Source of the DNA: Rhizobium sp. Root1220
GTDB taxonomy: Bacteria; Pseudomonadota; Alphaproteobacteria; Rhizobiales; Rhizobiaceae
Assembly (NCBI RefSeq): GCF_001426265.1
Contig: NZ_LMDG01000010.1
Span: 1 to 64,000, forward strand
Length of the DNA stretch: 64,000 nt
Reading direction: 5' to 3'
Within the stretch, counting starts at the first letter, position 1, and the number at the start of each line of letters is the position of its first letter. The notes beneath the pieces are model-generated. The model did not search any database. It saw only the letters and a program-made list of their open reading frames with translations, and was not told where the DNA came from. Below, one piece after another: positions 8,145 to 17,426 of the stretch. Both the position numbers and the translations under genes were made by a program.

Positions 8145-9077
8145 ATGAAGATCCATATGACGAAGTATCTTTACACGACATTGGGACCTAAGCGGCGAGA
8201 AGAGCTTGGCATCATCCTCCCGCACGAACATGTTTTCGTCGATCTCAGGGTGCCGGACGCTCCTGGCTATGCCCAGGCCGATACCGACGCGGTGGTGAGG
8301 TTGATGGCACCGCAAATCGAAGCGATCAAGGCGCAAGGCGTCACGGCACTCGTTGAGTGCACCACCTGCGGTGTGGGGCGACGCGCCGATATCGATCTTG
8401 CCGTTTCAAGGGCCACTGACTTGCCGATTGTTGTGCCCACCGGCAACTATCGCGAGCCTTGGATACCGGCCTGGGTGGCCGGCGCGACCGAGGAGGCGCT
8501 GGAGCAGTGGATGGTAAGCGAACTCACCGGCGGTATCGAGGACAGTGGCGTTGTCGCTGGATGGATCAAGGTGAGTGCTGGCGATAATGGAATTACTCCG
8601 CTGGAAGCCCGTATCCTTCGGGCAGCGGCACGTGCGTCCGTGCAAACCGACGCGGTGATCGGTTCACATACGATTCGGGGCAAGGTCGCTATGGAGCAAC
8701 TCGACATCCTCGAGGCCGAAGGCTGCTCGGCGGATCGCTTCATCTCGATTCACACCCAGGAGGAACAGGACTTCGGATTGCACCGGGCGTTGGTCGATCG
8801 TGGAGCGTGGATTGAATATGATCATGTCGGGCGCGCGCCCGACGATGAATTGCTCGCGATGGTGACCAGGGCGATCGAATTCGAGCTGACGCATCATTTA
8901 TTGCTGAGCCACGACCTGGGGTGGTACGATCCCGCTCAGCCTGGCGGCGGCGTGCCACGACCCTACACGCACCTCCTTGGCAATCTGATGCCTTTACTCA
9001 AGGTTGCCGGTGTGGATGAAGGATCACTGCGTCAGATTACCGAAGCCAATCCGTTTGAGGCGTTCGCACGCGGGTAG
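8145..9077 (+). CDS. Phosphotriesterase-family (amidohydrolase) lactonase-like hydrolase
   Basis: A 310-residue TIM-barrel metalloenzyme. Two-metal site residues are visible: HEH near residue 28, the carbamylated lysine in AGWIKVSAGD near 142, histidines in IGSHTIRG and SIHTQEEQ, and the aspartate in LLSHDLGWYD. Several members of this family hydrolyse sugar lactones or N-acyl-homoserine lactones rather than organophosphates. Beside four sugar-acid dehydratases, a lactonase step yielding a free aldonic acid is the likeliest role. An alternative start is the ATG at 8157. Confidence 0.8.
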   Translation: MKIHMTKYLYTTLGPKRREELGIILPHEHVFVDLRVPDAPGYAQADTDAVVRLMAPQIEAIKAQGVTALVECTTCGVGRRADIDLAVSRATDLPIVVPTGNYREPWIPAWVAGATEEALEQWMVSELTGGIEDSGVVAGWIKVSAGDNGITPLEARILRAAARASVQTDAVIGSHTIRGKVAMEQLDILEAEGCSADRFISIHTQEEQDFGLHRALVDRGAWIEYDHVGRAPDDELLAMVTRAIEFELTHHLLLSHDLGWYDPAQPGGGVPRPYTHLLGNLMPLLKVAGVDEGSLRQITEANPFEAFARG

Positions 9078-9171
9078 TGCGTCGGGTATGCCGACCGATC
9101 TCCCGCTTTCGTGCATTTCATGTTCATTGGCTACAAGTAGCGTCCCGTACAGTATCCGTAGCGGGCGAACC

Positions 9172-9187
9172 GCTTGTTTCGACAAGC
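9172..9187. other. Small TTCG-loop hairpin between convergent genes
   Basis: GCTTGT and ACAAGC form a six-pair stem closed by the stable tetraloop TTCG. It sits between the convergent stops at 9077 and 9231 and could help end transcription from either side, but it has no T-run. Confidence 0.3.
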
Positions 9188-9230
9188 CTCCCGACACCCG
9201 ACAAGGTGGCACGGCAGGTGGGAGGGAGCT

Positions 9231-10430
9231 TCAGTCGAAGAAGCCCGCATCCTCTTCCCTCAGATATCTCCTGGCCGCTTCGGCGTCGATATCGAGGCCC
9301 AGCCCCGGCGCTTCCAGCAGGTCCACCATGCTGTCCTTGACGATCTGCGGCGGCAAGCCGATGACCAAGTCCTCCCACCAGGGGTCGGAGGCGCTCGGAT
9401 ATTCGAACGCGACGTAATTTGCAGGCAAGGTGGCGCAGACGTTAATCAACGCGCCGAGGCCCAGCAGGCCATTGGCGGTTCCGTGCGGTGCCATCAGGAT
9501 CGAGTGCATGTAGGCGTGCTCGGCGACCCATTTGAGCTCGGCGATTCCGCCGATATCGGCCGGATCGGGCCCAATGACACGCACCGCCTGCGTCTCGATC
9601 AGTTCCTTGAAATTGTGCCGCAGGTAGATCTGCTCGCCGGTATGGATCGGCGTCGAGGTGGAGGTCGTCAGTTCGCGGTAGGCCTGCGGGTTGACCCACG
9701 GCACGTAGTCGCCGGTCAGCATGTCCTCCAGCCACATCAGATTGTACTTCTCGACGGCGCGGGCAAATTTGATCGCATCCGGCAGCATCCAGCCAGGACC
9801 GCAGTCGAGCGCCAGGCTGACCTTGTCGCCCAGCACTTCCTTCATCGCGATCACGCAGTCGAGCATGTGATTGAAACCACGCTCGCTGATGACGCCCTGA
9901 TCCATGGCGCCGTGATAGCCGGCCTTCGTCTGCGTTACGCCGTAGTGGAAGTCCTCGATCGTGTCCTTCATGTTGGAGTGGAACGAGATCCCCTGCTTTA
10001 CCATGAAGAAGTTCTGCGGCTGCTCCATCATCCATTTGACGTCTGCGGCGTAGTCGTCCGGCCGGTCGCCGGTGCGCTTCTGGCGGATAGAGCCATTATA
10101 GACGCGCACCTTGTCGCGCACCTTGCCGCCGAGCAACTTATAGACGGGCACATTCGCCGCCTTGCCGGCAATATCCCACAGCGCATGCTCAATCGCGCTA
10201 ACCGCCGCACCGTACGGCTTGAACGACCCGCGTTGGCGGATCTTCAGCATTACTCTCTCGACGTCGGTCGGGTCCTCGCCGATCAGCGCCTCGCGGAAAT
10301 GCAGCACAAAGGGCTTGAGGTAGGATTTGGTGAATTCGACTTCGCCCAAGCCATAGAGGCCCTCGTCCGTAACGATTCGGACGATCGGGTGTTTGCCGAT
10401 AACGGCGCAGCGGAGATCGGTGATCTTCAT
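9231..10430 (-). CDS. Enolase-superfamily (mandelate racemase/muconate lactonizing) enzyme 1
   Basis: A 399-residue sugar-acid dehydratase candidate. The N-terminal capping domain is followed by a (beta/alpha)7 barrel with magnesium ligands in SLALDCGPGW, MWLEDM and PIHTGEQIY, and a histidine in LMAPHGTANG. The lysine lies in FFMVKQGISFH, not a KxK motif, so the chemistry may differ from mandelate racemase. The start at 10430 (MKITDLRCAV) has AAAGGA upstream; a longer form would overlap the next gene. It is the last gene of a minus-strand run of three related enzymes. Confidence 0.85.
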   Translation of the reverse strand: MKITDLRCAVIGKHPIVRIVTDEGLYGLGEVEFTKSYLKPFVLHFREALIGEDPTDVERVMLKIRQRGSFKPYGAAVSAIEHALWDIAGKAANVPVYKLLGGKVRDKVRVYNGSIRQKRTGDRPDDYAADVKWMMEQPQNFFMVKQGISFHSNMKDTIEDFHYGVTQTKAGYHGAMDQGVISERGFNHMLDCVIAMKEVLGDKVSLALDCGPGWMLPDAIKFARAVEKYNLMWLEDMLTGDYVPWVNPQAYRELTTSTSTPIHTGEQIYLRHNFKELIETQAVRVIGPDPADIGGIAELKWVAEHAYMHSILMAPHGTANGLLGLGALINVCATLPANYVAFEYPSASDPWWEDLVIGLPPQIVKDSMVDLLEAPGLGLDIDAEAARRYLREEDAGFFD

Positions 10431-10447
10431 CTTCGTTCCTTTTAGCC

Positions 10448-11809
10448 TCAGCTCCAGGTGCGATCCCAGGAATACTCGTCGTCCCAATGATCCGAAGGCC
10501 GCCAAATGCCGGTGACACCCGGCTGCAGATGCCGCGAGATCACCTCGTCGACGACGTCGTCAATCCCCAGGCCCGGCTTGTCCGGAACGGTGATGAAGCC
10601 GTCCTTCACCAGCGGCTTGGGAAGACCCGTGACAATATCGTCCCACCAGTCGACATCGGCGGAATGGTATTCGAGCGCCATGAAATTTTCGGTCGCGGTC
10701 GCGACATGTGCCGCGGCCATCGCAGCGATTGGACTTTCCGCCATATGGATGGCCATGGCGACACCACGATCCTGCGCCATATCACCGATCTTCTTGGTCT
10801 CGAGGATGCCCCCGCTGGTCAGCAGGTCCGGATGGATCACGGAGACACCACCGCTTTTGAGCAGAGGCTCGAAGCCTTCCTTGAGATAGATATCCTCGCC
10901 AGTGCAGATCGGTATTGTCGTGGCGTCCTGCAACTGTCGATATTGTTCGGTATACTGCCACGGGATCACATCCTCGAGCCAGGCCGGAACGTATTTTTCA
11001 ATGCGCCTGGCGAGGCGAATGCCGTTCTGCATCGAGATATGGCCGATGTGGTCGATCGCGAGCGGCACATCCATGCCGATGACCTCACGAACCTCGGCGA
11101 TGTATTGCTCAAGCAGGTCGAGACCCTTGTCCGAGAAATGCAGGCCGGTAAACGGATGCTGGACGTTGTGCAGATCATACGCTGCGTTGCGGCGGCGCCG
11201 CTCCTCAACGGTTTTCAGCGGCCCGCGGCTCGGATCGTTGCGGTACCCTTCCAGTGAGCCGGCAGGAAACACGACCGCGCCGGGTACATCGGCGATCTGC
11301 ATCAGCCCCAGATCCATCTTCAGAAAGGTGAAGCCGAGATCCATGCGCTGCTTGAGGCGCTTGCCGGTCTCGGTGCCGCTCGGCACGGTGGCGTCGGTAT
11401 CGCAATAGACGCGCACTTTCTCCCGAAACCGGCCGCCGAGCATCTGGTAGACCGGGACGCCATAGGCCTTGCCGGCAAGATCCCAGAGCGCGATCTCGAC
11501 AGCCGACACGCCGCCGCCCTGGCGGCCGTGGCCGCCGAACTGCTTGATCCGGCGAAACAGCCGGTCGATGTCGCAAGGGTTCTCGCCGATCAGCCGGCTT
11601 TTCAGCATCAGTGCGTAGGTGGCGCTGGCGCCATCGCGCACCTCGCCAAGCCCGACGATGCCCTGGTTGGTATAGATCTTGAGCAGCACCGAGGTGAACG
11701 GCGCGCCGACGATTTCGGCGCCCCGCATGTCGGTGATGCGAAGGTCTGATGGCTTGGAATGCGTGTTTACCCGATTGAGCGCTTCATCAGCACCATATGC
11801 ATCTGGCAT
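10448..11809 (-). CDS. Enolase-superfamily enzyme 2
   Basis: A 453-residue member of the mandelate racemase/muconate lactonizing family. Metal ligands are in [20 protein letters not shown] and CTGEDIYL; the barrel lysine is in [10 protein letters not shown] and a histidine in MAIHMAESP. An insertion of some 60 residues around 175-235, including [10 protein letters not shown], makes it longer than its neighbours and may reshape the active site. GAGG precedes the ATG at 11809. The 17-bp gap to enzyme 1 suggests co-translation. The exact substrate is unknown, most likely a sugar acid. Confidence 0.85.
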   Translation of the reverse strand: MPDAYGADEALNRVNTHSKPSDLRITDMRGAEIVGAPFTSVLLKIYTNQGIVGLGEVRDGASATYALMLKSRLIGENPCDIDRLFRRIKQFGGHGRQGGGVSAVEIALWDLAGKAYGVPVYQMLGGRFREKVRVYCDTDATVPSGTETGKRLKQRMDLGFTFLKMDLGLMQIADVPGAVVFPAGSLEGYRNDPSRGPLKTVEERRRRNAAYDLHNVQHPFTGLHFSDKGLDLLEQYIAEVREVIGMDVPLAIDHIGHISMQNGIRLARRIEKYVPAWLEDVIPWQYTEQYRQLQDATTIPICTGEDIYLKEGFEPLLKSGGVSVIHPDLLTSGGILETKKIGDMAQDRGVAMAIHMAESPIAAMAAAHVATATENFMALEYHSADVDWWDDIVTGLPKPLVKDGFITVPDKPGLGIDDVVDEVISRHLQPGVTGIWRPSDHWDDEYSWDRTWS

Positions 11810-11877
11810 GATTTATCCTCGTTCTGGCCGGTGGGGCTCACCGCCACGCACGCTTGCACGGCGATGAGCGTTGATGG

Positions 11878-13044
11878 CTAGTCCAGCGCGATCTCGTGAT
11901 TTTCGAGGTAATCGCGGTTCATCTCGACGCCGAGACCAGGCTTGCCCGTCAGTTTCAGGTTGCCGTTCGAAACATCGAGTGGCCTGTCGATGAGGTGATC
12001 GTATTTGCCCAGATTCCACTCCGACGTTTCGAGCTTGTAGAAATTGGGAACGGTCATCATCACCTGCGCTCCCGCAACCACGTTGATCGGCCCTGCGGCA
12101 TCATGCGGCGAGACCGGGATGTAGTAGGCTTCGCATAGGGCGGAAATCTTCTTGAGTTCGGTAATACCGCCTGTCCAGGTGACGTCAGGCATGATGTAGT
12201 CGGCCAGCCTGTTTTCGAGCACCGGCACGAAATCCCACTTCGTGTGGCCGCGTTCGCCCCACGAGATGGGGGCGCTGACCTTGTCGCGGACCTGTCTGAG
12301 AGCGTTGAGGCTCTCCGGTGGACAGGGCTCCTCGAACCAGTCGATCTGACCGGCGTCCTCGAGGCTCCGGCAGAGGCGAATCGCGGTCGGAACGTCGAAC
12401 CGGCCATGTGCGTCGATGAGGATATCGACGTCGGGACCTGCCGTTTCGCGGATCAGAGCCGTGAGTTCGGCGGCTTCGCGCTCATCCCTGCGGGTCATGC
12501 TGCCATCGAGATAGCCGTCCCGCTGCTCGCGGGCCTGTCCATCGGCGGCGCGGCCCTGGTGGGGGAAAGGATCGAACTTGAGCGCGGTGTGGCCGGACTC
12601 GACGATATCCCTGATTTCCCGGACCACCGCTTCCTTGCTGGTAAATTTCGCCTGGTTGGGATGGGTGTAGAGCGCGATTTCATCGCGCACCGGTCCGCCC
12701 AGCAGCTCGTAGATCGGCTTGCCGAGAACCTTACCTTGGATGTCCCACAGGGCTATGTCGATGGCGCTCACGCACTCGACCGCGGCACCGCGACTGCCCA
12801 TGTAGGTGAAGCTGCGGAATATCTTGTGCCACAGATACTCGATACGCGCCGGGTCCTCGCCTGTCACAGCGGCACCAATCTGCCGCAGGATCGTGCAGAG
12901 GGCGCGATTGGCGAGCCTTGTCGTGGTGGTGATCTCTCCCCAGCCGCTCACCCCCTCGTCCGTCGTCACCTCGACGAACAGAAACTCTCCCCAATAAGAC
13001 GCATTAGACTTGATTAGCCACGGCCGAACGCTGGTGATTTTCAT
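11878..13044 (-). CDS. Enolase-superfamily enzyme 3 (sugar-acid dehydratase-like)
   Basis: A 388-residue enzyme. The metal ligands lie in ILIDAHGRFD, DWFEEPCPPE and ISWGERGHT; the lysine is in TALKFDPFP and the histidine in VSPHDAAGPI. The DAHGRF and EEP motifs resemble galactonate/gluconate-type dehydratases, in which a histidine after the first ligand is an acid catalyst. It would dehydrate an aldonate to a 2-keto-3-deoxy acid. It is first of the three dehydratase genes on this strand and lies 54 bp after the GntR regulator gene. Confidence 0.85.
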   Translation of the reverse strand: MKITSVRPWLIKSNASYWGEFLFVEVTTDEGVSGWGEITTTTRLANRALCTILRQIGAAVTGEDPARIEYLWHKIFRSFTYMGSRGAAVECVSAIDIALWDIQGKVLGKPIYELLGGPVRDEIALYTHPNQAKFTSKEAVVREIRDIVESGHTALKFDPFPHQGRAADGQAREQRDGYLDGSMTRRDEREAAELTALIRETAGPDVDILIDAHGRFDVPTAIRLCRSLEDAGQIDWFEEPCPPESLNALRQVRDKVSAPISWGERGHTKWDFVPVLENRLADYIMPDVTWTGGITELKKISALCEAYYIPVSPHDAAGPINVVAGAQVMMTVPNFYKLETSEWNLGKYDHLIDRPLDVSNGNLKLTGKPGLGVEMNRDYLENHEIALD

Positions 13045-13098
13045 CTCAACTGCCTTTGTGTGAAGTGGTCGGGGTGAAGATGTTCCGGGCTATGTATT

Positions 13099-13821
13099 CT
13101 ATCCTGCCCGAGCGGCGTTGCGCGCACGCATGTGTTCGAGGATGTGCCGGCCGGAGCCCTCGACGTGGCGTGCGATGAGTTCGGCTGCCTCGTTCGCATT
13201 TCCCGCTTTTACGTGTGCGATGAGTTCGCGATGCTCGCTAAGGATCGCGGCACGCCGGGCGAGCGTGAAGTCGAAACGCCGGCTCACGGCTCGAAGTACT
13301 TCGCGATGTTTCCACCAAAGCTCGGCGGCGTGGCGGTTGTAGTGCTTTTGGTACATTACGGTGTGAAAGGCGGTGTCCAGCTCGCTGTGCCTGACCGTGT
13401 CGGCGAATTTGTTTTCTTCAATCAGCCCTTGAATGCGTTCGAGTTCCGCAATGTCCTCGACGGTGGCCATGTTCACGAACCATCGCGTCAGCGCCGGCTC
13501 GATCAAGACTCCTATCTCGTAGATGTCCCGAACAAAATCCTGATCTATGGGCCGAACGCGCGCTCCGCGGTTGGGCACCAACGTGACAAAGCCCTCACCG
13601 CGCAACAATTGCAGAGCCTCGCGCACAGGGTTGGTCGAGGTGCCGTGGCGCCGGGCGAGATCGGTTACCACGAGCCGTTCGTTGGCAGCGAGCCGCCCTT
13701 CGATGATGTCTTCCCTGATCAGTTGATAAAGCGAGGCGCCCTCGCTGGAGGCCCCGATAGCGTCGATTCCCTCGGGCGGTTTTGCTTTAAAATCGCTTGT
13801 ATCGGCCAAGACTGCCCCCAA
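13099..13821 (-). CDS. GntR-family (FadR subfamily, FCD domain) transcriptional regulator
   Basis: A 240-residue repressor candidate. Residues about 25-95 form a winged helix (LYQLIREDIIEGRLAANERL, then TSTNPVREALQLLRGEGFV), followed by an all-helical FCD ligand domain with metal-type residues in ELDTAFHTVMY and HRELIAHV. FadR-type regulators commonly sense the sugar acid of the pathway they control. It is divergent from the ABC importer and leads the dehydratase genes, so it probably controls both from 13.82-14.02 kb. Starts are TTG; 13821 is given, but TTG at 13809 is better spaced from GGGGG. Confidence 0.85.
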   Translation of the reverse strand: MGAVLADTSDFKAKPPEGIDAIGASSEGASLYQLIREDIIEGRLAANERLVVTDLARRHGTSTNPVREALQLLRGEGFVTLVPNRGARVRPIDQDFVRDIYEIGVLIEPALTRWFVNMATVEDIAELERIQGLIEENKFADTVRHSELDTAFHTVMYQKHYNRHAAELWWKHREVLRAVSRRFDFTLARRAAILSEHRELIAHVKAGNANEAAELIARHVEGSGRHILEHMRARNAARAG

Positions 13822-14016
13822 TAATACTCATATCTATCGGATATCACGCAAACCTTCTGTAAACAATGTACGATTTCTCTGATTGACAGGCAATCTACAA
13901 TCTGAAAACGTATGATAAGGCCGAAGGGATACATTGGGTGGAAAGTTCCGCCGGCCGGGGAGCAAGGACCGCTCGCCTCGACGCAGAGCGGCATGGGAGA
14001 ACCTGGAGGATACCCT
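13822..14016. promoter_or_regulatory. Divergent GntR / ABC-importer control region
   Basis: This 195-bp gap is AT-rich between 13830 and 13920, unlike its flanks. It includes TTGACA at 13883-13888 and TATGAT at 13911-13916, but their 22-bp spacing is too long for a standard promoter. TGTAAACA near 13857 is a TGT-AA-ACA inverted repeat close in form to the GT-N-AC core bound by FadR-type regulators. A GGAGG eight bases before 14017 fixes the binding-protein start. Confidence 0.35.
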
Positions 14017-15495
14017 ATGACGAGGAATTCACTCGGCGGTGCCGTCCTGCGCGGCACTGTATCGACTGCTTTGATGGTATCGCTGATGGCCGCGTCTGCG
14101 CTGGGAGCGCCGGTCGACTTGAGCAAGTGGTCACCGCAATATGTGCGCTCCATTGCCGGCACAGAGGATTTTGACACGGCGGCCGATTGCAGCAAGGTCA
14201 CCCCACTCGACTACAAGGGGCGACTGACCTTCTGGTATCAGGGCGTATTCGAGGGCGATCCCGACCTCTTGCGCCAGTATTACAAGGAGTTCTTCGAGAC
14301 CTTCCGCAAAACCTATCCAAACATACAGCTTGAGGAGCAGGCGCTCACCTATAACGACCTGCTGGACAAGTTCCGGACCGCGCTCCTTGGCAATGCAGCG
14401 CCCATGGCGGTCCGCCTGCAAATCCTGGGCGGCACCGAATTCGCCTCGAAGGGTTATTTGCAGCCTCTCAAACCCGAGGATGTCGGGTATTCGACCGAGG
14501 ATTTCTGGCCCGGCGCAATGAAGGCTGTCGCCTGGGATGGGGTGACCTACGGCATTCCAACCAACAACGAGACGATGGCGTTCATCTGGAACGCCGACAT
14601 CTTCAAGCGTGCGGGCCTCGATCCGGAAAAAGCACCGGCAACCTGGGACGACGTCGTCAAGTATTCCAAGCAGATTCACGACAAGCTCGGCATTGCCGGT
14701 TACGGCCTGGTGGCTCGCAAGAATGCCGGCAATACGCCGTACCGCTTCATGCCGCAGTTGTGGGCCTACGGCGGCGGAGTCTTCGATGAAGCTACCGCTA
14801 ACCCGACCTATAAGAAAGTCGAGCTCGACAGCCAGCAGAGCAAGGCGGCATTGCAAGCCTCCTACGATATGTATGTTCGCGACAAGTCGGTTCCGGTTTC
14901 GGCGCTCACCAACCAGCAGGCCGACAACCAGCCCCTCTTCCTCGCTGGCCAACTCGGCATGATGATCTCGCACCCGTCCGACTACAACGTCATGCTCGAC
15001 CTGCAAAAAAAGGCGACGGATACCGACAAGGACAAGGCGCAGACCGTCATTGACAACATGCGTTACGGTCTGGTTCCGACTGGCCCCGACGGCAAGCGTG
15101 CCGTCGTGTTTGGCGGCTCCAACATTCACATCCTGAAGCCCGAATATGTCGAGGGTGGCAAGGTAGACGAGCCGGCTGCAAAAGCTATCATCTGCATGTG
15201 GACGAGCCCCGAATGGTCGCTGAAGATGGCCTATGCCGGCTCGAACCCGGGAAACCTTAACGGCTTCAAGACCAAATGGATGAAAGAACGGCTGGACAGC
15301 ATCAAGTTCCTTGATGTCACGACTTCGATGCTGCCATACGGCATCCCGTTCCCGGCACTGCCGCAGTCCCCTGAGATCATGAACATCATCGTCCCGGACA
15401 TGCTGCAGAATGCCCTGACCGGAGCCATGACCGTCGACCAGGCAGCCGACGATGCAGCCAAGAAGGTAAAAGAGCTGACGGACGGCGGACTCTAG
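14017..15495 (+). CDS. ABC transporter sugar-binding protein (family 1)
   Basis: A 492-residue periplasmic protein. The signal peptide is about residues 1-30 (SLGGAVLRGTVSTALMVSLM, cleaved near ALG-APV). The body has the family-1 solute-binding fold: GRLTFWYQGVFEGDPDLL, NNETMAFIWNADIFKRAGLDP and PATWDDVVKYSKQIHDKLG. It is some 60 residues longer than typical, with a cysteine in each domain (ADCSK, IICMW). The GGAGG-supported start at 14017 is preferred to an upstream in-frame start. It delivers substrate to the permeases and ATPase downstream. Confidence 0.88.
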   Translation: MTRNSLGGAVLRGTVSTALMVSLMAASALGAPVDLSKWSPQYVRSIAGTEDFDTAADCSKVTPLDYKGRLTFWYQGVFEGDPDLLRQYYKEFFETFRKTYPNIQLEEQALTYNDLLDKFRTALLGNAAPMAVRLQILGGTEFASKGYLQPLKPEDVGYSTEDFWPGAMKAVAWDGVTYGIPTNNETMAFIWNADIFKRAGLDPEKAPATWDDVVKYSKQIHDKLGIAGYGLVARKNAGNTPYRFMPQLWAYGGGVFDEATANPTYKKVELDSQQSKAALQASYDMYVRDKSVPVSALTNQQADNQPLFLAGQLGMMISHPSDYNVMLDLQKKATDTDKDKAQTVIDNMRYGLVPTGPDGKRAVVFGGSNIHILKPEYVEGGKVDEPAAKAIICMWTSPEWSLKMAYAGSNPGNLNGFKTKWMKERLDSIKFLDVTTSMLPYGIPFPALPQSPEIMNIIVPDMLQNALTGAMTVDQAADDAAKKVKELTDGGL

Positions 15496-15513
15496 TCCAA
15501 GCCTGCCGATCTG

Positions 15514-15540
15514 ACCGGCTGCGACTAGATTGCAGCCGGT
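15514..15540 (+). other. Stem-loop after the sugar-binding protein gene
   Basis: ACCGGCTGC (15514-15522) pairs perfectly with GCAGCCGGT (15532-15540), loop of nine bases, then TTTCTTCC. This position, between binding-protein and permease genes, is typical for a partial terminator or mRNA-stabilising hairpin that raises binding-protein expression relative to the permeases. Confidence 0.75.
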
Positions 15541-15568
15541 TTCTTCCGAAGAATAGGGGCAGCTCACA

Positions 15569-16528
15569 GTGACGATCTTGACTGGCAAGGCCGAGGCTCG
15601 CCGAAGACTGCAAGCCGATAGCTCCGGCGTGCTGCGAAAGATTTGGGAGCATCGCGCTGACTACGCGTACGTGCTTCCCGCGATCGCCGTGATGCTCATC
15701 GTCATAGCCTACCCTATCTACTACACGATCGAGCTGTCGTTCTTTAACACGCCGCCTGGCCTGCAACTCCGCGACAAGATTTTCATCGGCCTCGACAACT
15801 ACATCTCCATCCTCACAAGTCCGGTGTTCTGGAAGGTCACCTCGAACACTCTTATCTGGACAATTGGATCCACTTTCTTCGCATTTGTCCTGGGGTTCGC
15901 CTGCGCCCTGGCGCTCCATCGTGACTTTGTCGGCCGTGGCATCCTGCGCGCCGTCCTGATCATTCCCTGGGTCATCAGCGCTGTCGCCGCGTCCTATATC
16001 TGGAAGTGGATCTACCATTCAGACTTCGGGATCATCGGCGCGGTGCTGGTTAGCCTCGGGTTGACCGACCGGCCACCGAATTTCATCGACAGCGTCAGCA
16101 CGGTGCTGCCCTCGCTGATCGTCGTCAATATTTGGCGAGAGTTTCCGTTTGCCATGATCATGATGATGGCTGGCCTGCAGACGGTTCCCGACCAGCTGCT
16201 GCGCGCCGCAAAAGTCGACGGCGCCAATGCATGGCAGCGGTTCTGGCACGTCACCTTTCCGCACTTGAGAAACGTCTCGACGGTGACGATCCTTCTGCTG
16301 GCTGTGGCCAACTTCAATTCTTTCATCATCCCCTGGATCATGACCGGCGGTGGGCCGTCGAACGCATCGCATATCTGGATCACCCACATTTATGAACTCG
16401 CCTTTGGCCGCCAGCGTTGGGGGGTGGCATCGGCCTATTCGGTGCTGCTGTTCCTGATCCTTATGTCGTTCGGCTACTTCTACGTCCGTGCGCTGAGCGG
16501 CAACGAGAAGAGGGACGGAAGCGAATGA
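15569..16528 (+). CDS. ABC sugar transporter permease (MalF/UgpA type)
   Basis: A 319-residue inner-membrane permease with about six membrane helices, starting at GTG behind AGGGGC. The cytoplasmic EAA loop is visible as LLRAAKVDGANAWQRFWHVT near residues 210-230. MalF-like features include the large periplasmic loop after helix 1. It pairs with the next permease, whose ATG overlaps its stop by four bases. Confidence 0.88.
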   Translation: MTILTGKAEARRRLQADSSGVLRKIWEHRADYAYVLPAIAVMLIVIAYPIYYTIELSFFNTPPGLQLRDKIFIGLDNYISILTSPVFWKVTSNTLIWTIGSTFFAFVLGFACALALHRDFVGRGILRAVLIIPWVISAVAASYIWKWIYHSDFGIIGAVLVSLGLTDRPPNFIDSVSTVLPSLIVVNIWREFPFAMIMMMAGLQTVPDQLLRAAKVDGANAWQRFWHVTFPHLRNVSTVTILLLAVANFNSFIIPWIMTGGGPSNASHIWITHIYELAFGRQRWGVASAYSVLLFLILMSFGYFYVRALSGNEKRDGSE

Positions 16529-17415
16529 GCGCGATTGCCGAGACTGCTCATCGAGATAAGGCGCGTCGCCGTATGCGCATCGATGGATGGCGGTGGGGCG
16601 GACGCATTTTCCTTGTGTTCATGATGCTCTACACCGCGTTACCGATGATCTGGATGCTGCTCACCTCGATCAAATCCGGCTTCGCGGCCATGCAATTTCC
16701 GCCGCAATGGTGGCCGGACCAACCCACCCTCGCCAGCTACGAGAAGCTGCTCGATCCGCAAAATAGCGTCGGCCAGGACTTCCTGCGCTTCTTCTGGAAC
16801 AGCCTTTACGTCTCCACAGCCACGACCATCCTTTCGGTGATCGTGGCAGTTCCCGCGGCCTACGCGTTTTCACGCTTCACCTTCCCGGGCCGGAACTTTC
16901 TGTTTTTCGCCGTCTTGCTTCGCAACATGTTCCCGGCAGTGATCTTTCTCGTGCCGCTCTTCATCCTGATGCGCGCGATCGGGCTGGTGAACACGCATGG
17001 GTCGCTCATCCTCACCTACCTTACATTCGGCCTGCCGTTGGCAATCTGGCTCCTCAAGGGCTTCTACGACAACATCCCGGTGCAACTCGAGCAGGCGGCG
17101 CGCATCGACGGGGCGACGCGGTTCCAGGCCTTTGTCCTGATCGTGATGCCGCTCTCGGCGCCAGGGATCATCGCCACGGCGATCTATTCCTTCATTGGCG
17201 CGTGGAACGAGTACATCTACGCCTACACCTTCCTCTCCAAGAACGAGCAGCTGACACTGCCGGTCGGCATCCAGCGCTTCTTCTCGGAGAATACAACGGA
17301 CTTTCCAGGTCTGATGGCGGCCAGCTTCATGATGAGCGTGCCCGTCGTGGTCCTGTTCCTCGTCCTGCAGAGATACTTCGTACGCGCCCTTACCGAAGGC
17401 GCAGTCAAGCACTAG
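16525..17415 (+). CDS. ABC sugar transporter permease (MalG/UgpE type)
   Basis: A 296-residue permease that begins at the ATGA overlap with the previous gene. An in-frame upstream start is rejected because it would lie inside that gene. The EAA loop LEQAARIDGATRFQAFVLIV is near residue 190, and the C-terminal VLQRYFVRALTEGAVKH ending is typical of MalG-type subunits. Six membrane helices are expected. Confidence 0.9.
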   Translation: MSAIAETAHRDKARRRMRIDGWRWGGRIFLVFMMLYTALPMIWMLLTSIKSGFAAMQFPPQWWPDQPTLASYEKLLDPQNSVGQDFLRFFWNSLYVSTATTILSVIVAVPAAYAFSRFTFPGRNFLFFAVLLRNMFPAVIFLVPLFILMRAIGLVNTHGSLILTYLTFGLPLAIWLLKGFYDNIPVQLEQAARIDGATRFQAFVLIVMPLSAPGIIATAIYSFIGAWNEYIYAYTFLSKNEQLTLPVGIQRFFSENTTDFPGLMAASFMMSVPVVVLFLVLQRYFVRALTEGAVKH

Positions 17416-17426
17416 GGGAGTTGCCG

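Noticed and set aside
9174..10445. A 423-codon plus-strand frame over enolase-superfamily enzyme 1
   Set aside because: Antisense shadow of a gene with intact metal-ligand motifs; no domain of its own.
13883..13916. A sigma-70 promoter formed by TTGACA and TATGAT upstream of the sugar importer
   Set aside because: The 22-bp spacing is too long for a functional pair, so it is not reported as a promoter.
14131..15588. A 485-codon minus-strand frame over the sugar-binding protein gene
   Set aside because: Antisense shadow; the plus-strand product has a signal peptide and family-1 binding-protein motifs.
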